Shown here piece after piece: positions 37,301 to 47,288 of a stretch of 64,000 bases of DNA; position 1 is the stretch's first letter, and each line of letters starts with the position of its first letter. The translations under genes were made by a program, and so were the position numbers. Origin of the DNA: Pseudomonas sp. SCA2728.1_7. GTDB taxonomy: Bacteria > Pseudomonadota > Gammaproteobacteria > Pseudomonadales > Pseudomonadaceae. The DNA is taken from assembly GCF_018138145.1 (NCBI RefSeq), contig NZ_CP073104.1, positions 6,353,001 to 6,417,000 on the forward strand, written 5' to 3'. The notes under the pieces are model-generated. The model saw only the letters and a program-made list of their open reading frames with translations. It was not told where the DNA came from and did not search any database.

Positions 37301-40300
37301 ACGCTGGCCAATAACGTCAACCTCGGCGGCACCCTGACCTTGGGCGGCAGCAATGCGCTGACCTTGGGCGGCGTGGTCGCCGGTATCGGTGGACTGACCA
37401 AGAACGGCGCTGCCGATCTGACCCTCAACGGCGCCAACACTTATTTTGGCAACACGGCGTTGAACACCGGCAAACTGACCGTCGGCAGCAACACCGCGCT
37501 GGGCTCCGGCACGTTGAACGCGGCCGCCAACACCACGCTGGACGCCAACACGGCGGTCAGCCTGAATAATGCCGTGGGACTCGCCGGTGCCTTGAACATC
37601 GGCGGCACCGCCAATATGACCCTGACCGGTCTGGTCAGCGGTGCTGGCGGCCTGGTGAAAGACGGCGCGGCCAATCTGATTCTCAACGCCGCCAACAACT
37701 ACCTCGGCGGCACCACGCTGAACGCCGGCACCCTGACCGTCGGCAACAGTTTGGCGCTCGGTTCCGGTGCATTGACCGTTGCCGGCGCGGCGACACTCGA
37801 CAGTAATTCGCCGCTGGTCAGCCTCAACAACGCCGTCGCCCTGAATGCCGCGCTTAGCGTTGGCGGCACGCAGAACCTCACCCTCGGCGGCGTCACCAGC
37901 GGCACTGGCCAGTTGATCAAGGACGGCGCGGCCAATCTCACCCTCAATGGCAACAACACCTTCAGCGGCGGCACCACGCTCAACGCCGGTACGCTGACAT
38001 TGGGCAATGCCAACGGTCTGGGCAGCGGTGCATTGGTCGTCGGCGGCGCGGCAACGCTGGATAACAGCGCTTCGTTTGGCATCGGCAACGCGATTACGCT
38101 GAATGCCGGACTGACCGTCGCCGGCAACAACGATTTGAGCTTGAACGGCATCATTGACGGTGCCGGCAGCCTGACCAAAAACGGTTTGTCGGACCTGACC
38201 CTCGCTGGCAGCAACACCTTTACCGGTGCGCTGAATATCGTGTCCGGTAGCGTCACCACGCTCAACACCAATGCGCTGGGTAGCACTTCCGGGGTCAACA
38301 TCAGCGCCGGCGCCGGGCTGAATCTGGGCAGTGACGCCAGCCTCGGCGCGCTGACCGGCAGCGGCAGTGTGCAACTGACCGGCAGTAACACCCTGACCGT
38401 CGGCGGCGGCAACGTCACCAGCACCTTTGACGGCGATCTCAGTGGCAGCGGCGGCCTGGTCAAAGTCGGCACCGGTACCTTGAACCTCACCGGGATCAGC
38501 GGCATCACCGGCAATACCGCGATCAATGGCGGCACCGTCGACCTCAGCGGTTCGCTGGCCAGTGCACAGGTCAACGTCAACACCGGTGGCACGCTCACCG
38601 GCACTGGTTCAGCGCTTGGTAGCGTCAACGTCGACAGCGGCGGTCATCTGGCGTTGTCGTCGGGCAACCAGCTGTCCGCCGGTGCGCTGACCCTCGCTGC
38701 CGGCAGCAATGTCGATGTGGCGTTGGGCACGCCGTCGACCACTTCGCTGATGAATGTCGGTGGCAACCTCACCCTCGACGGCAATCTCAACGTCACCGAT
38801 GCCGGCGGTTTTGGCGTTGGTGTGTATCGCCTGTTCAACTACACCGGTGCCCTGACCAACCTCGGTCTGGACGTGGCCAGCGTGCCGGTCGGCTACGGCC
38901 TCGGCGATCTGCTGGTGCAAACCGGCGTCGCCAATCAGATCAACATTCAAGTCTCCGCGCCGAACAGCAACATCCGTTACTGGGACGGCAGCCAGACCAT
39001 CGCCAACGGTGTGGTCGATGGCGGCAGCGGCACGTGGAATGCGGTCGGCACCAACTGGACCGATGCCAATGGTTTGGTCAATCAGCCGTGGGCCGGTGAT
39101 TTCGCGGTGTTCCAGGGCACCGCCGGCACGGTAACGGTGAACGGCACGCAGGCGTTCACTGGCATGCAGTTCCTCACCGACGGCTACAACGTGGTCAACG
39201 GTGCAGCGGGACAACTCACAGCGGTCAATGGCACCGGCGGCACCACTTCGTTACGCGTCGATCCAGGTGTGACGGCGACCATCAGTGCCAATATCGATGG
39301 CAGCGGCATCCTCAATAAACTCGACGCTGGCACGCTGGTGCTCGGTGGTGCCAACACCTATACCGGCGGCACGCAACTGGACGGCGGCAAGATCATCGTC
39401 GGCAGTAACACCGCGCTCGGCACTGGCACGTTGACGGCGAATGCCGGTACGCAACTGGACAGCAACGCAGCGGTGACACTGGCCAACGCCGCGACGCTCA
39501 ACGGCAACCTCACCGTGGTCGGCAGCAATGCGCTGACCCTCAACGGTGTGCTTGGCGGCACGGGTGGCCTGATCAAAACCGGCACGGCGAACCTGACCCT
39601 CGGCGGCAACAACGCCTTCCTTGGCCCGGTAGCCTTGAACGCCGGAGGACTGATTCTGGCGTCGAACTCGGCGCTGGGTTCCGGCACGTTGAACGCGGCG
39701 GGCGGCACCACGCTGGATGCGAGCACGGCGGTGTCGGTTAACAACGCGGTCAACCTGGCTGGCAATCTCGGCATCGGCGGCACGGCGGATCTGACCCTGG
39801 CCGGTACGGTCAACGGCGCCGGCAGCCTGAGCAAAAACGGCGCAGCCAACCTGACCCTCAGCGGCAACAACAACTTCCTCGGCGGCACCACCCTCAACGC
39901 CGGGACGCTGACCGCCGGCAGCAACTCGGCACTGGGTCTGGGCAATCTCACCGTAGCCGGCGCCTCGGCGCTGGACAGCAACAGTGCGCTGAGCCTGGGC
40001 AACAACGTCGTGCTCAACGCCAATCTGAGCAACACCGGCAGCAACAACCTGACCCTCGCAGGTGTGGTCAGCGGCGCGGGTGGCTTGATCAAGGACGGCG
40101 CGTCGAACCTGACACTCAACGGCATCAACACCTTCACCGGCGGTACCACGCTGAATGCCGGCACGCTGACCCTCGGTACGGGCGCGTCTCTGGGCAGCGG
40201 CGCGCTGACCGTGGCCGGCGCTTCGACCCTCGACAATTCCGCGCCACTGGTGCTGGCCAACAACCTCAACGTCAACGCGAATCTGGTCCTGGCCGGTAAC

Positions 40301-43300
40301 AACAACCTGACCCTCGGCGGCATCATCGCCGGCGCCGGCACGTTGACCAAGAACGGTCTGGCCGACGTGACCCTGAGCGGCAGCAATACCTTCAGCGGCA
40401 CCTTCGATGTGCTCGCCGGCAGCCTGACCACGCTGAGTGGCGCGGCGCTGGGCAACAACGCCACGGTCAATCTCGCCGGCGGCGCGGCGTTGAATCTCGG
40501 TGCATCGGCCAGCCTCGCCAGCCTCACTGGCAGCGGCACGGCGCTGATCGGCACGGGCAATACGTTGAGCCTCGGCGGCAACAACGTCAGCAGCACTTTC
40601 GCCGGCATCCTCAGCGGTGACGGCAGCCTGAGCAAACTCGGCAGCGGCACCCTGATCCTCAGCGGCATCAGCGACCTCACTGGCGACACCAACGTCACCG
40701 CCGGCACCTTGCAGGTCAACGGCTCACTGGCCAGCGGCAATGTGCTGGTCAACAGCGGCGGCACTCTCGGAGGCAGCGGCACCTTGAGCGGTGCCGTGAC
40801 GGTGGCCGATGGCGGTCATCTGGCGGGCGTCACCGGCAGTACGCTGAGCGTCAGTTCGCTGCTGTTCAACGGTAATTCCAACTTCGACGTCGGCCTCGGC
40901 ACACCGGTGTCCGGTGGCGGCAATGCGCTGGTCAATGTCGGCGGCAACCTGACCCTCGACGGCACGCTCAATGTCAGCGACATCGGTGGTTTTGGCAGCG
41001 GCGTCTATCGCCTGATCGACTACACCGGCGGCCTGACCGACAACGGCATGCTCTTTGGCACACTGCCGGGCAGCGTCAGCCCGGGCGATCTGACCCTGCA
41101 AACCGCGCTGGCCAATCAGATCAACCTGCTGGTGACTGCACCGGGCGTCACCGTGCAGTTCTGGGACGGCAATCAACTGGTGGCCAACGGTTCGGTGGAG
41201 GGTGGCAGCGGCACCTGGGGCACCGGCACCACCAACTGGACCGACGTCAACGGCACCACAAACCAAGCCTGGACCAACAGCTTTGCGGTGTTCCAGGGGG
41301 CGGCCGGCACGGTGACCGTCAACGGCGCGCAAACTATCACCGGTCTGCAGTTCGTCACCGATGGCTACAGCCTGGTGAATGGCACGGCGGGCTCGCTGAA
41401 TCTGGTCAACGGTTCGCTGGGCAATGCCTCGGTGCGGGTTGACCCCAACGCCACGGCAACCATCGGTGTCGCGCTCAACGGCAGCGGCACGCTGGGCAAA
41501 TACGACAGCGGTACGCTGGTGCTCAACGCGGCCAACGGCTACACCGGTGGCACGGCGCTGAACGGCGGCAAGATCGTGGTCGGTAACGACGCGGCGCTCG
41601 GCACTGGCCTGTTGACTGCTGCCGACGGCACAGCGCTGGACAGCAACGCGGCCGTCAGTCTGGGCAACGATGTTGTGCTCAACGGTGGCTTGAATGTCGC
41701 TGGCTCTAATGCCTTGACCCTCGGCGGCGTGGTCAGCGGCAGCGGCAGCCTGATCAAGGCCGGCGCATCGAGCCTGACCCTCAACGGCAGCAACACTTAC
41801 ACCGGTGGTACTCAACTCGCCGGCGGTACGCTGGTCCTCGGCAACAACAGTGCCCTCAGCAGCGCTGCGCTCAACGTGACCGGCAACGGCACGCTCGACA
41901 GCACCTCGGCGCTGCAACTGGCCAACGCCATCAACCTTGGCGCGCAACTGACCCTTGCCGGCAATCAGAACACCACGTTGATCGGGGCTGTGACCGGCAC
42001 CGGTAGTCTGCTGAAAAACGGTAGCGGCGATCTCGTCCTCAGTGGTGCCAATACCTACAGCGGTGGCACCACGCTGAACGGCGGCACGACGCGCGGTGAC
42101 ACCAGCAGCCTGCAAGGCGCGATCGTCAACAACGCGACCCTGACCTTCGAGCAAAACGCCGATGGCAGCTACACCGGCAATCTCACCGGCGCCGGTACGC
42201 TGAACAAAGCCGGCACGGGTGATCTGCTGCTGGCCGGCAACAATACCTTCACCGGCAACACCTCGGTGCAGGCGGGCAACCTGATCGTCAACGGCGTACT
42301 CAACAGCGCCAATGTCGACGTTGCCAGCGGTGCGGGCATCGGCGGCGGTGGCCAGTTTGGGGGTGTCGTGCAACTGGCCAGCGGCGCGACGCTGCTGGGT
42401 GGCGCTACGGCAACGCCATTGTCAGTCGGTTCGCTGGCACTGTCGTCGGGGACCAATCTGGACTTCAGTCTCGGCTCGGCGGCCAGTTCGACCACGGTGG
42501 TCAATGTCGCCGGCAACCTGACCCTCGACGGTACGCTGAACATCAGCAACGCCGGCGGTTTCGGCACCGGGGTTTATCAACTGTTCAGCTACGGCGGCAG
42601 CCTGACCGACAACGGTCTGGTGTACGGCAGCCTGCCGGTGTCGGCGGCCAATCTGACCCTGCAAACCGCGATTGCCAATCAGATCAACCTGCTGGTGCAA
42701 GGCACGCCGGGTGAGGTGCAGTTCTGGAACGGTGGCACCACCAATCCGGACGGCAGCATCGGTGGTGGCAGCGGCGTGTGGGGGCCGGGCACCAACTGGA
42801 CCGATCCGAGCGGTACTCAGGCCCTGGCTGCAAATGGTCAGTTCGCGGTGTTCGGCGGTCAGGCAGGTAACGTGACCGTGCAGGGCAATCAGAACTTCAC
42901 CGGCCTGCAATTCCTCTCCGGCGGCTACAGCCTGGTTCCGGGGGCTGGCGGTACGCTGACCCCGGTCAACGGCACGGACGGCAGCCTTGCACCGGTGCGC
43001 GTCAACGCCGGCGCGAGTGCGGAAATCTCCGCACCGCTAGTGGGCACGGGCGGCATCGAGAAGCTTGATTCCGGCACGCTGGTATTGAGCGGCGCCAACA
43101 CCTACAGCGGTGGCACCACGGTCAGCGGCGGTACGCTGGTCGGTAATACCACCAGCCTGCAGGGCAACATCCTTAACAACGCATCGCTGCTCTTCTTGCA
43201 GAACTTCAATGGTCAGTTCAACGGATCGCTGCGCGGACTCGGCGCGATGCTCAAACGCGGCACCGGCACCTTGCTGTTGACCGGTGATAATCCGTTCAGC

Positions 43301-44893
43301 GGCACGGTCGCGGTCGATCAAGGCGTGCTGCAAGTCGGCAGCCGTGCGGCGCGGGCTTCGTTGGGTGGGCAAGTCACCGTGGCCAATGGCGCAGGGTTGA
43401 GTGGTAACGGCAGTGTCGGTTCGGTGGTCAACCATGGCGTTGTCGCCTCGGGCTCCGAAGCAGGCACCCTGAGCGTGACCGGTAACCTGACCAACGCCAG
43501 CGATGGTCTGCTGGCGCTGACGGTCAGCTCGCCAACCGCGACGCCACTGGCAATCGGCGGCAGCGCAACGCTGGGCGGCGCCTTGCAAGTGAACTCGCTG
43601 GCACCGTTCACCGGCAACACCACGTACTCGCTGATCACGGCGGGCGGTGGCGTGAACGGCACCTTCAGCGCCGCAGACCTGCCGCAATACGCGTTCCTCA
43701 ACAGCGCACTGGTGTATGACGCTAATGCGGTGAAGCTGGTGGTCAGCCGCAACGGCAATTCCTTCGCCGATGTCGCCGCCACTGGCAACCAGTTCCGCAC
43801 CGCCACCGCGCTGTCGAACAACGGCCCGGCGGGCGCGGCGTTGCAGAACGAGATCGTCAACCTCAGTGTCGCCGGTGCGCGTAACGCCTTCGACAGTCTG
43901 TCCGGTGAGATCCACGCCAGCACCGCCAGCGCCATCCTCGAGGATTCGCGCTATGTGCGTGACGCAGTCAACGATCGCATGCGCCAACCGTCATGCAGCG
44001 CGGCGGATGATCCACGCCGTGCCCTGGCGCCAAGTGGCAACCAACTGAGCAGCAACGGTTGCCATGGCGAAATGGTCGGCTGGGCGCGGGCACTCGGCGC
44101 CTGGGGCGAGTCGGATGGCGACAGCAACGCGGCGAAACTCGACCGTAACCTCAGCGGCTTCATGCTCGGCACCGACAAGCAACTCGATGACCAGTGGCGC
44201 GTGGGCATGGCCGCCGGTTACACCCGCAGCGATCTCGATGCGCATGATCGTCGCTCGGACGCCACCGTCGAAAGCTACCACCTGGCGGCGTACCTCAACT
44301 CGCAGTTCGATGCCTTGGCGGTGCGCCTCGGCGCGGCTTACAGCTGGCATGACATCGAGACCAAACGCAACGTCAGCGTCGGCAGCTACAACGATCGCTT
44401 GAAGGCCAATTACGATGCGCGCAGCGCGCAGGTGTTCGGTGAAGTCGGTTACACCATTGAAGCCGGTGGCATTGCCCTCGAGCCGTTCGCAGGGCTCGCC
44501 TACGTCAACTACGACACCGACAAGGCCAAGGAGAAAGGCGGAGTAGGGCGCCTGGAGGCGGATGCCGATCAAGACATCACCTTCTCGACCCTCGGTGTGC
44601 GCGCCGGCAAAGTCATCACCTTAGCCAACGGCGGGCAATTCACCCCGCGCGCGGCCATCGGCTGGCGCCATGCCTTTGGTGACACCAAGCCTGATGCTGA
44701 CCTGACCTTCATCGACGGCGGCGCCTCGTTCAGCACCCAGGGTGTGCCGATTGCCAAGGACAGCGCGATTGTTGAAGCGGGGGTCGACTTCCAGATCAGC
44801 CCGACCGGCAAACTCGGCGTCGGCTACTCGGGCCAACTGTCGAACGACAGCAACGACCATGCGATGACCATCAGCTTCAGCCTTGGCTTCTGA
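34370..44893 (+). CDS. Giant type V autotransporter adhesin-like protein (3,507 aa)
   Basis: Translation starts at GTG 34370, with AAGGAG 6 nt upstream. A signal peptide ends near ...GVSAPALA followed by TCSTAG. The passenger (about residues 40-3150) is rich in Gly, Asn, Thr, Leu and Ala, with almost no Cys beyond the N-terminus. It is built from autotransporter-associated beta-strand repeats of 86 residues (TLNAGTLTVG, LGSGALTV, LTLGGVISG, GLIKNGAANLTL). Each of three repeat blocks is followed by a longer non-repeat module containing WDG/WNG, GGSG and TNWTD motifs. The C-terminal translocator, about residues 3230-3507, starts near GEMVGWARALGAWGES and ends in the outer-membrane signature ISFSLGF. 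The passenger is a predicted long beta-helix displayed on the surface, with adhesion or aggregation the likely role. No protease or lipase catalytic motif was recognised. A terminator follows. Confidence 0.93.
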   Translation: MEARFGVALVSRFSPLSLAVHLSVAGLLFGGVSAPALATCSTAGSTVTCTGVPSLPLFLNNFSSATSGLTVNVNSGAQMNATLGGHVMDLTGVNISLNNSGTIDPALLGLVSVLSGGAFIGTGATSTVSVLNNASGIIRGTGMLLGLNLTSIDGLALSVNNAATGTTSITNNGTITSTGLSIGGITLADTPVVGVYGGSQVNMTNSSTGVINGRIAFETSAAGNTFTNAGAITGGVSMGAASTNTFTAVTGSSVNVGDGVQISVGLGGLIGINLTFAPTGTVDGGAGGTNSLILQNTGGVGGGIAETGTASSATYVNFNNLTLNSGTWTLQGPLVSGATTLNGGIANFNNNATFGSGVLTSNGGVLQASNAGLNISNLISLGAGGVTLQGSNATTLSGVISGSGGFTKAGTGQLNLSAANTYLGNTTLNGGTVQLGNNQAFSTGALNVTGATTLSAPGTISLANAISLGGTLTAGGTGALTLGGLISGSSGLTKTGSGSLTVSGANTGFTGTTTLSAGSLLVTNNNSLGSGALNTATGTSLDSTANVTLANNIAMTGALNVLGSNALTLGGVLSGTGGITKSGSASLTLTGNNSNSGNTLLNAGSLLVGSNTALGTGALNAAAGTTLDATTAVTLANAVALAGDLTLGGTQALGLSGVVSGAGNLIKNGTANLSLSGNNTFSGGTALNAGTLIVGSNTALGTGALTTAAGTTLDASTAVALANAVSLGGNLNVGGSANLTLGGIVSGSGGLTKNGAANLILNGTNTFLGAIALNAGTITAGANAALGSGNITVGGVATLDSNAAVTLNNAVILNNSLGIGGSNALTLGGVISGASQLVKNGAANLTLSGVNTYSGGTTLNAGSLTVGNGAALGTGALSVEGAGTLNSSSTVTLNNNVILNANLTAGGANALTLGGVISGSNGLIKTGASSLTLNGNNTYTGTTALNAGSLVVGSSTALGTGTLNASNGTTLDASTAATLANNVNLGGTLTLGGSNALTLGGVVAGIGGLTKNGAADLTLNGANTYFGNTALNTGKLTVGSNTALGSGTLNAAANTTLDANTAVSLNNAVGLAGALNIGGTANMTLTGLVSGAGGLVKDGAANLILNAANNYLGGTTLNAGTLTVGNSLALGSGALTVAGAATLDSNSPLVSLNNAVALNAALSVGGTQNLTLGGVTSGTGQLIKDGAANLTLNGNNTFSGGTTLNAGTLTLGNANGLGSGALVVGGAATLDNSASFGIGNAITLNAGLTVAGNNDLSLNGIIDGAGSLTKNGLSDLTLAGSNTFTGALNIVSGSVTTLNTNALGSTSGVNISAGAGLNLGSDASLGALTGSGSVQLTGSNTLTVGGGNVTSTFDGDLSGSGGLVKVGTGTLNLTGISGITGNTAINGGTVDLSGSLASAQVNVNTGGTLTGTGSALGSVNVDSGGHLALSSGNQLSAGALTLAAGSNVDVALGTPSTTSLMNVGGNLTLDGNLNVTDAGGFGVGVYRLFNYTGALTNLGLDVASVPVGYGLGDLLVQTGVANQINIQVSAPNSNIRYWDGSQTIANGVVDGGSGTWNAVGTNWTDANGLVNQPWAGDFAVFQGTAGTVTVNGTQAFTGMQFLTDGYNVVNGAAGQLTAVNGTGGTTSLRVDPGVTATISANIDGSGILNKLDAGTLVLGGANTYTGGTQLDGGKIIVGSNTALGTGTLTANAGTQLDSNAAVTLANAATLNGNLTVVGSNALTLNGVLGGTGGLIKTGTANLTLGGNNAFLGPVALNAGGLILASNSALGSGTLNAAGGTTLDASTAVSVNNAVNLAGNLGIGGTADLTLAGTVNGAGSLSKNGAANLTLSGNNNFLGGTTLNAGTLTAGSNSALGLGNLTVAGASALDSNSALSLGNNVVLNANLSNTGSNNLTLAGVVSGAGGLIKDGASNLTLNGINTFTGGTTLNAGTLTLGTGASLGSGALTVAGASTLDNSAPLVLANNLNVNANLVLAGNNNLTLGGIIAGAGTLTKNGLADVTLSGSNTFSGTFDVLAGSLTTLSGAALGNNATVNLAGGAALNLGASASLASLTGSGTALIGTGNTLSLGGNNVSSTFAGILSGDGSLSKLGSGTLILSGISDLTGDTNVTAGTLQVNGSLASGNVLVNSGGTLGGSGTLSGAVTVADGGHLAGVTGSTLSVSSLLFNGNSNFDVGLGTPVSGGGNALVNVGGNLTLDGTLNVSDIGGFGSGVYRLIDYTGGLTDNGMLFGTLPGSVSPGDLTLQTALANQINLLVTAPGVTVQFWDGNQLVANGSVEGGSGTWGTGTTNWTDVNGTTNQAWTNSFAVFQGAAGTVTVNGAQTITGLQFVTDGYSLVNGTAGSLNLVNGSLGNASVRVDPNATATIGVALNGSGTLGKYDSGTLVLNAANGYTGGTALNGGKIVVGNDAALGTGLLTAADGTALDSNAAVSLGNDVVLNGGLNVAGSNALTLGGVVSGSGSLIKAGASSLTLNGSNTYTGGTQLAGGTLVLGNNSALSSAALNVTGNGTLDSTSALQLANAINLGAQLTLAGNQNTTLIGAVTGTGSLLKNGSGDLVLSGANTYSGGTTLNGGTTRGDTSSLQGAIVNNATLTFEQNADGSYTGNLTGAGTLNKAGTGDLLLAGNNTFTGNTSVQAGNLIVNGVLNSANVDVASGAGIGGGGQFGGVVQLASGATLLGGATATPLSVGSLALSSGTNLDFSLGSAASSTTVVNVAGNLTLDGTLNISNAGGFGTGVYQLFSYGGSLTDNGLVYGSLPVSAANLTLQTAIANQINLLVQGTPGEVQFWNGGTTNPDGSIGGGSGVWGPGTNWTDPSGTQALAANGQFAVFGGQAGNVTVQGNQNFTGLQFLSGGYSLVPGAGGTLTPVNGTDGSLAPVRVNAGASAEISAPLVGTGGIEKLDSGTLVLSGANTYSGGTTVSGGTLVGNTTSLQGNILNNASLLFLQNFNGQFNGSLRGLGAMLKRGTGTLLLTGDNPFSGTVAVDQGVLQVGSRAARASLGGQVTVANGAGLSGNGSVGSVVNHGVVASGSEAGTLSVTGNLTNASDGLLALTVSSPTATPLAIGGSATLGGALQVNSLAPFTGNTTYSLITAGGGVNGTFSAADLPQYAFLNSALVYDANAVKLVVSRNGNSFADVAATGNQFRTATALSNNGPAGAALQNEIVNLSVAGARNAFDSLSGEIHASTASAILEDSRYVRDAVNDRMRQPSCSAADDPRRALAPSGNQLSSNGCHGEMVGWARALGAWGESDGDSNAAKLDRNLSGFMLGTDKQLDDQWRVGMAAGYTRSDLDAHDRRSDATVESYHLAAYLNSQFDALAVRLGAAYSWHDIETKRNVSVGSYNDRLKANYDARSAQVFGEVGYTIEAGGIALEPFAGLAYVNYDTDKAKEKGGVGRLEADADQDITFSTLGVRAGKVITLANGGQFTPRAAIGWRHAFGDTKPDADLTFIDGGASFSTQGVPIAKDSAIVEAGVDFQISPTGKLGVGYSGQLSNDSNDHAMTISFSLGF
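35638..38230 (+). repeat. Passenger repeat block 1: ten 258-bp units
   Basis: Ten consecutive units of 258 bp (86 codons; one of 87) follow each other without gaps, each running from ...TTLNAGTL to ...NNTYSG. Units differ by 20-40% at residue level but keep the LTLGG(V/I)(I/V)SG core. The unique module after it ends at about 39360. Confidence 0.85.
39358..40392 (+). repeat. Passenger repeat block 2: four 258-bp units
   Basis: Four units of the same 86-residue repeat, from GTQLDGGKIIVG to NTFSG. A unique module with the same order as that after block 1 follows (GALTV/ASLASLTGSGTAL, NVGGNLTLDGTLNVSD, FWDGNQLV, TNWTDVNG). Confidence 0.85.
41545..42063 (+). repeat. Passenger repeat block 3: two 258-bp units
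   Basis: Two units, from GTALNGGKIVVG to ANTYSG, followed by a shortened third unique module (VAGNLTLDGTLNISNAGGFG, FWNGGTTN, TNWTDPSG) and the C-terminal part of the passenger. Confidence 0.85.
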
Positions 44894-44914
44894 TTTAGGG
44901 TCGAAGCACTTTTA

Positions 44915-44939
44915 GCCGCCCGTAAGGGCGGTTTTTTTT
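44915..44939 (+). terminator. Rho-independent terminator of the autotransporter gene
   Basis: CCGCC(C) pairs with (G)GGCGG around a short GTAA loop, followed by eight T. It begins 22 bp after the stop codon. Confidence 0.9.
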
Positions 44940-44987
44940 GCCTGCATATTCTTTGGCAACCCGATGCTTGTGGTGACTGTTCGATTG

Positions 44988-45058
44988 CCTTCGCGAGCAG
45001 GCTCGCTCCCACAGGGGAGTGCGGTGTAAATGTGGGAGCGAGCCTGCTCGCGAAGGGG
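44988..45058. repeat. REP pair, type B, inverted arrangement
   Basis: Here the order of arms is reversed: TTCGCGAGCAGGCTCGCTCC first, then GTGGGAGCGAGCCTGCTCGC, with a spacer of about 15 bp. It sits just upstream of selD. Confidence 0.88.
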
Positions 45059-45133
45059 CCGCTCAGTCAGTGCAAAAATCTGCTGCGTCGCGCTCTGCTA
45101 GAATCGCCCCCATCAACAGCCTGAGACTCCCCC

Positions 45134-46168
45134 ATGAGCGAGCCGATTCGTCTGACCCAATACAGCCACGGCGCCGGTTGCGGCTGCAAGATTTCCCCGC
45201 AGGTGCTGGAAGTGATTCTGGCCGGCAGCGGTGCGCAGAACCTTGATCCGAAACTGTGGGTCGGCAACGCCTCGCGCGATGACGCGGCGGTGTACGAGAT
45301 CGATGCTGAGCGCGGTGTGGTCTCGACCACGGACTTTTTCATGCCGATCGTCGACGACCCGTTCGACTTCGGCCGCATTGCCGCGACCAATGCGATCAGC
45401 GATATCTATGCGATGGGCGGTGATCCATTGATGGCTATTGCCATTCTCGGCTGGCCAGTCAATGTGCTGGCGCCGGAAGTGGCGCGTGAAGTGATTCGCG
45501 GCGGCCGTGCCGTTTGCGACGCGGCGGGCATTGCGCTGGCGGGCGGGCATTCGATCGACGCGCCTGAGCCGATCTTCGGCCTCGCCGTCACCGGTCTGGT
45601 GGAAAAACGCCACATGAAGCGCAACGACACCGCCACCGCCGGTTGCCTGTTGTACCTGACCAAACCGCTGGGCATCGGCATCCTCACCACCGCCGAGAAA
45701 AAAGGCAAATTGCGCGCCGCCGACGTTGGCGTGGCTCGCGACTGGATGTGCACCCTGAACAAACCCGGCAGCCGCTTCGGCAAACTCGCTGGCGTTACGG
45801 CGATGACCGACGTCACCGGTTTTGGTCTGCTCGGGCATCTGGTGGAAATGGCCGATGGCAGCCAGCTCACTGCACGCATCGCTTATGACCGGGTGCCGCG
45901 TCTGGACAGCGTCGAGTATTACCTCGATCAGGGTTGCGTGCCCGGCGGTACGCTGCGCAATTTCGACAGCTATGCGAGCAAGGTCGGCCGTGTGCAGGAG
46001 CTGCATAAACGCGTGCTCTGCGACCCGCAAACCAGCGGTGGTCTGCTAATCGCCGTGACGCCTGAAGGCAATGAAGAATTCCTTGCTGTCGCCGCCGAAC
46101 TGGGCCTGAACCTTGCGCCAATCGGCGAACTGGTTGAGCGACAGACGAACGCAGTCGAGGTGATTTGA
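45134..46168 (+). CDS. selD: Selenide, water dikinase (selenophosphate synthetase)
   Basis: A 344-residue cytoplasmic enzyme that makes selenophosphate from selenide and ATP. The glycine-rich N-terminal loop [12 protein letters not shown] holds the catalytic Cys16 (a Cys, not a selenocysteine UGA) and Lys19. Downstream motifs are [16 protein letters not shown] (Asp metal ligands), [11 protein letters not shown] and [12 protein letters not shown]. Its stop overlaps the start of mnmH (TGATG). Its product supplies selenium donor to the tRNA modification enzyme encoded next, and also to selenocysteine synthesis if the sel genes occur elsewhere. Confidence 0.96.
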   Translation: MSEPIRLTQYSHGAGCGCKISPQVLEVILAGSGAQNLDPKLWVGNASRDDAAVYEIDAERGVVSTTDFFMPIVDDPFDFGRIAATNAISDIYAMGGDPLMAIAILGWPVNVLAPEVAREVIRGGRAVCDAAGIALAGGHSIDAPEPIFGLAVTGLVEKRHMKRNDTATAGCLLYLTKPLGIGILTTAEKKGKLRAADVGVARDWMCTLNKPGSRFGKLAGVTAMTDVTGFGLLGHLVEMADGSQLTARIAYDRVPRLDSVEYYLDQGCVPGGTLRNFDSYASKVGRVQELHKRVLCDPQTSGGLLIAVTPEGNEEFLAVAAELGLNLAPIGELVERQTNAVEVI

Positions 46169-47271
46169 TGCTCCGCGACTGCACTGACTACCGAGACATT
46201 TTCCTCAACGACCGGCCGCTGATGGATGCCCGTGCGCCTGTCGAGTTTCACAAGGGCGCGTTCCCCGGTGTGATCAATCTGCCGCTGATGAACGATGTCG
46301 AGCGGCAGAAGATCGGCACCTGCTACAAGCAGCACGGCCAGCAGGCCGCTATCGAGCTGGGTCATCAACTGGTGTCGGGCGCGGTGAAAGCCGAGCGCAT
46401 CCAGGCCTGGGCCGATTTCGCTCGGGCCCATCCTGATGGGTATCTCTATTGTTTTCGCGGTGGTCTGCGCTCGCAGATTACTCAGCAATGGCTGCGTGAC
46501 GAAGCCGGGATCGACTATCCGCGTATCGGCGGTGGTTACAAGGCGATGCGCAACTTCCTTATCGACACCCTTGAGCAGGCCATCGCCCAGTGTGATTTCG
46601 TCCTGCTCGGCGGCATGACCGGTACTGGCAAGACTGAAGTGCTGGTGCAACTGCAAAATGGCCTGGACCTTGAAGGTCACGCCAACCATCGCGGCTCCAG
46701 CTTCGGCAAGCGCGCCACCGGGCAGCCGTCGAACATCGATTTCGAAAACCGCCTGGCCATCGACATTCTGAAGAAACGCGATGCGGGTATCGCGCAGTTT
46801 GTACTGGAAGACGAGAGCCGGGTGGTGGGCAGTTGCGCCTTGCCGCTGCCGTTGTATCAGGGCATGCAGCAGTACCCGATGGTCTGGCTGGAAGACAGTT
46901 TTGACGATCGCGTCGAGCGGATTTTGCGGGATTATGTGGTGGATCTATCGGCGGAGTTCGTGGCCGTGCATGGGGAGGAGGGTTTTACCTTGTTCTCCGA
47001 GCGCCTGCTGGAAAGCCTCAACAATGTGCAAAAGCGCCTCGGAGGCGAGCGTCATCGGCGGATGCTGTTGTTGATGGAAGAGGCGTTGATCGAGCAGGGG
47101 CAAAGCGGGGCGGTGGACTTGCATCGCGGCTGGATCGAAGGGTTGCTGCGTGAGTATTACGACCCGATGTATGTGTTTCAGCGCGAGAAGAAGGGCGGAC
47201 GGATCGAGTTTGCCGGGGAGCGTGGGGCGGTGCTTGAGTATCTGCGTGAGCGGGCCAGCCAGAAAGGTTGA
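46168..47271 (+). CDS. mnmH: tRNA 2-selenouridine synthase
   Basis: A 367-residue enzyme, also called SelU or YbbB. It replaces the sulfur of 2-thiouridine at the tRNA wobble position (Lys, Glu, Gln) with selenium, using selenophosphate and going through a geranylated intermediate. The N-terminal rhodanese domain has its active Cys in [11 protein letters not shown] (around residue 93). The C-terminal P-loop domain carries [12 protein letters not shown] (around 146-157). ATG at 46168 overlaps the selD stop; a TTG one codon earlier is not needed. The pair is a canonical selD-mnmH operon. Confidence 0.95.
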   Translation: MLRDCTDYRDIFLNDRPLMDARAPVEFHKGAFPGVINLPLMNDVERQKIGTCYKQHGQQAAIELGHQLVSGAVKAERIQAWADFARAHPDGYLYCFRGGLRSQITQQWLRDEAGIDYPRIGGGYKAMRNFLIDTLEQAIAQCDFVLLGGMTGTGKTEVLVQLQNGLDLEGHANHRGSSFGKRATGQPSNIDFENRLAIDILKKRDAGIAQFVLEDESRVVGSCALPLPLYQGMQQYPMVWLEDSFDDRVERILRDYVVDLSAEFVAVHGEEGFTLFSERLLESLNNVQKRLGGERHRRMLLLMEEALIEQGQSGAVDLHRGWIEGLLREYYDPMYVFQREKKGGRIEFAGERGAVLEYLRERASQKG

Positions 47272-47288
47272 GGTTGTAGCGGCTGGCC

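Noticed and set aside
35609..43987. Long minus-strand open frames (up to about 920 codons) opposite the autotransporter
   Set aside because: They follow the 258-bp repeat of the plus-strand gene, start and stop at regular 258-bp steps, lack ribosome-binding sites and give low-complexity proteins. They are shadows of a stop-poor, GC-biased repeat.
45179..45190. Possible selenocysteine in SelD
   Set aside because: The active-site codon is TGC (Cys), not TGA.
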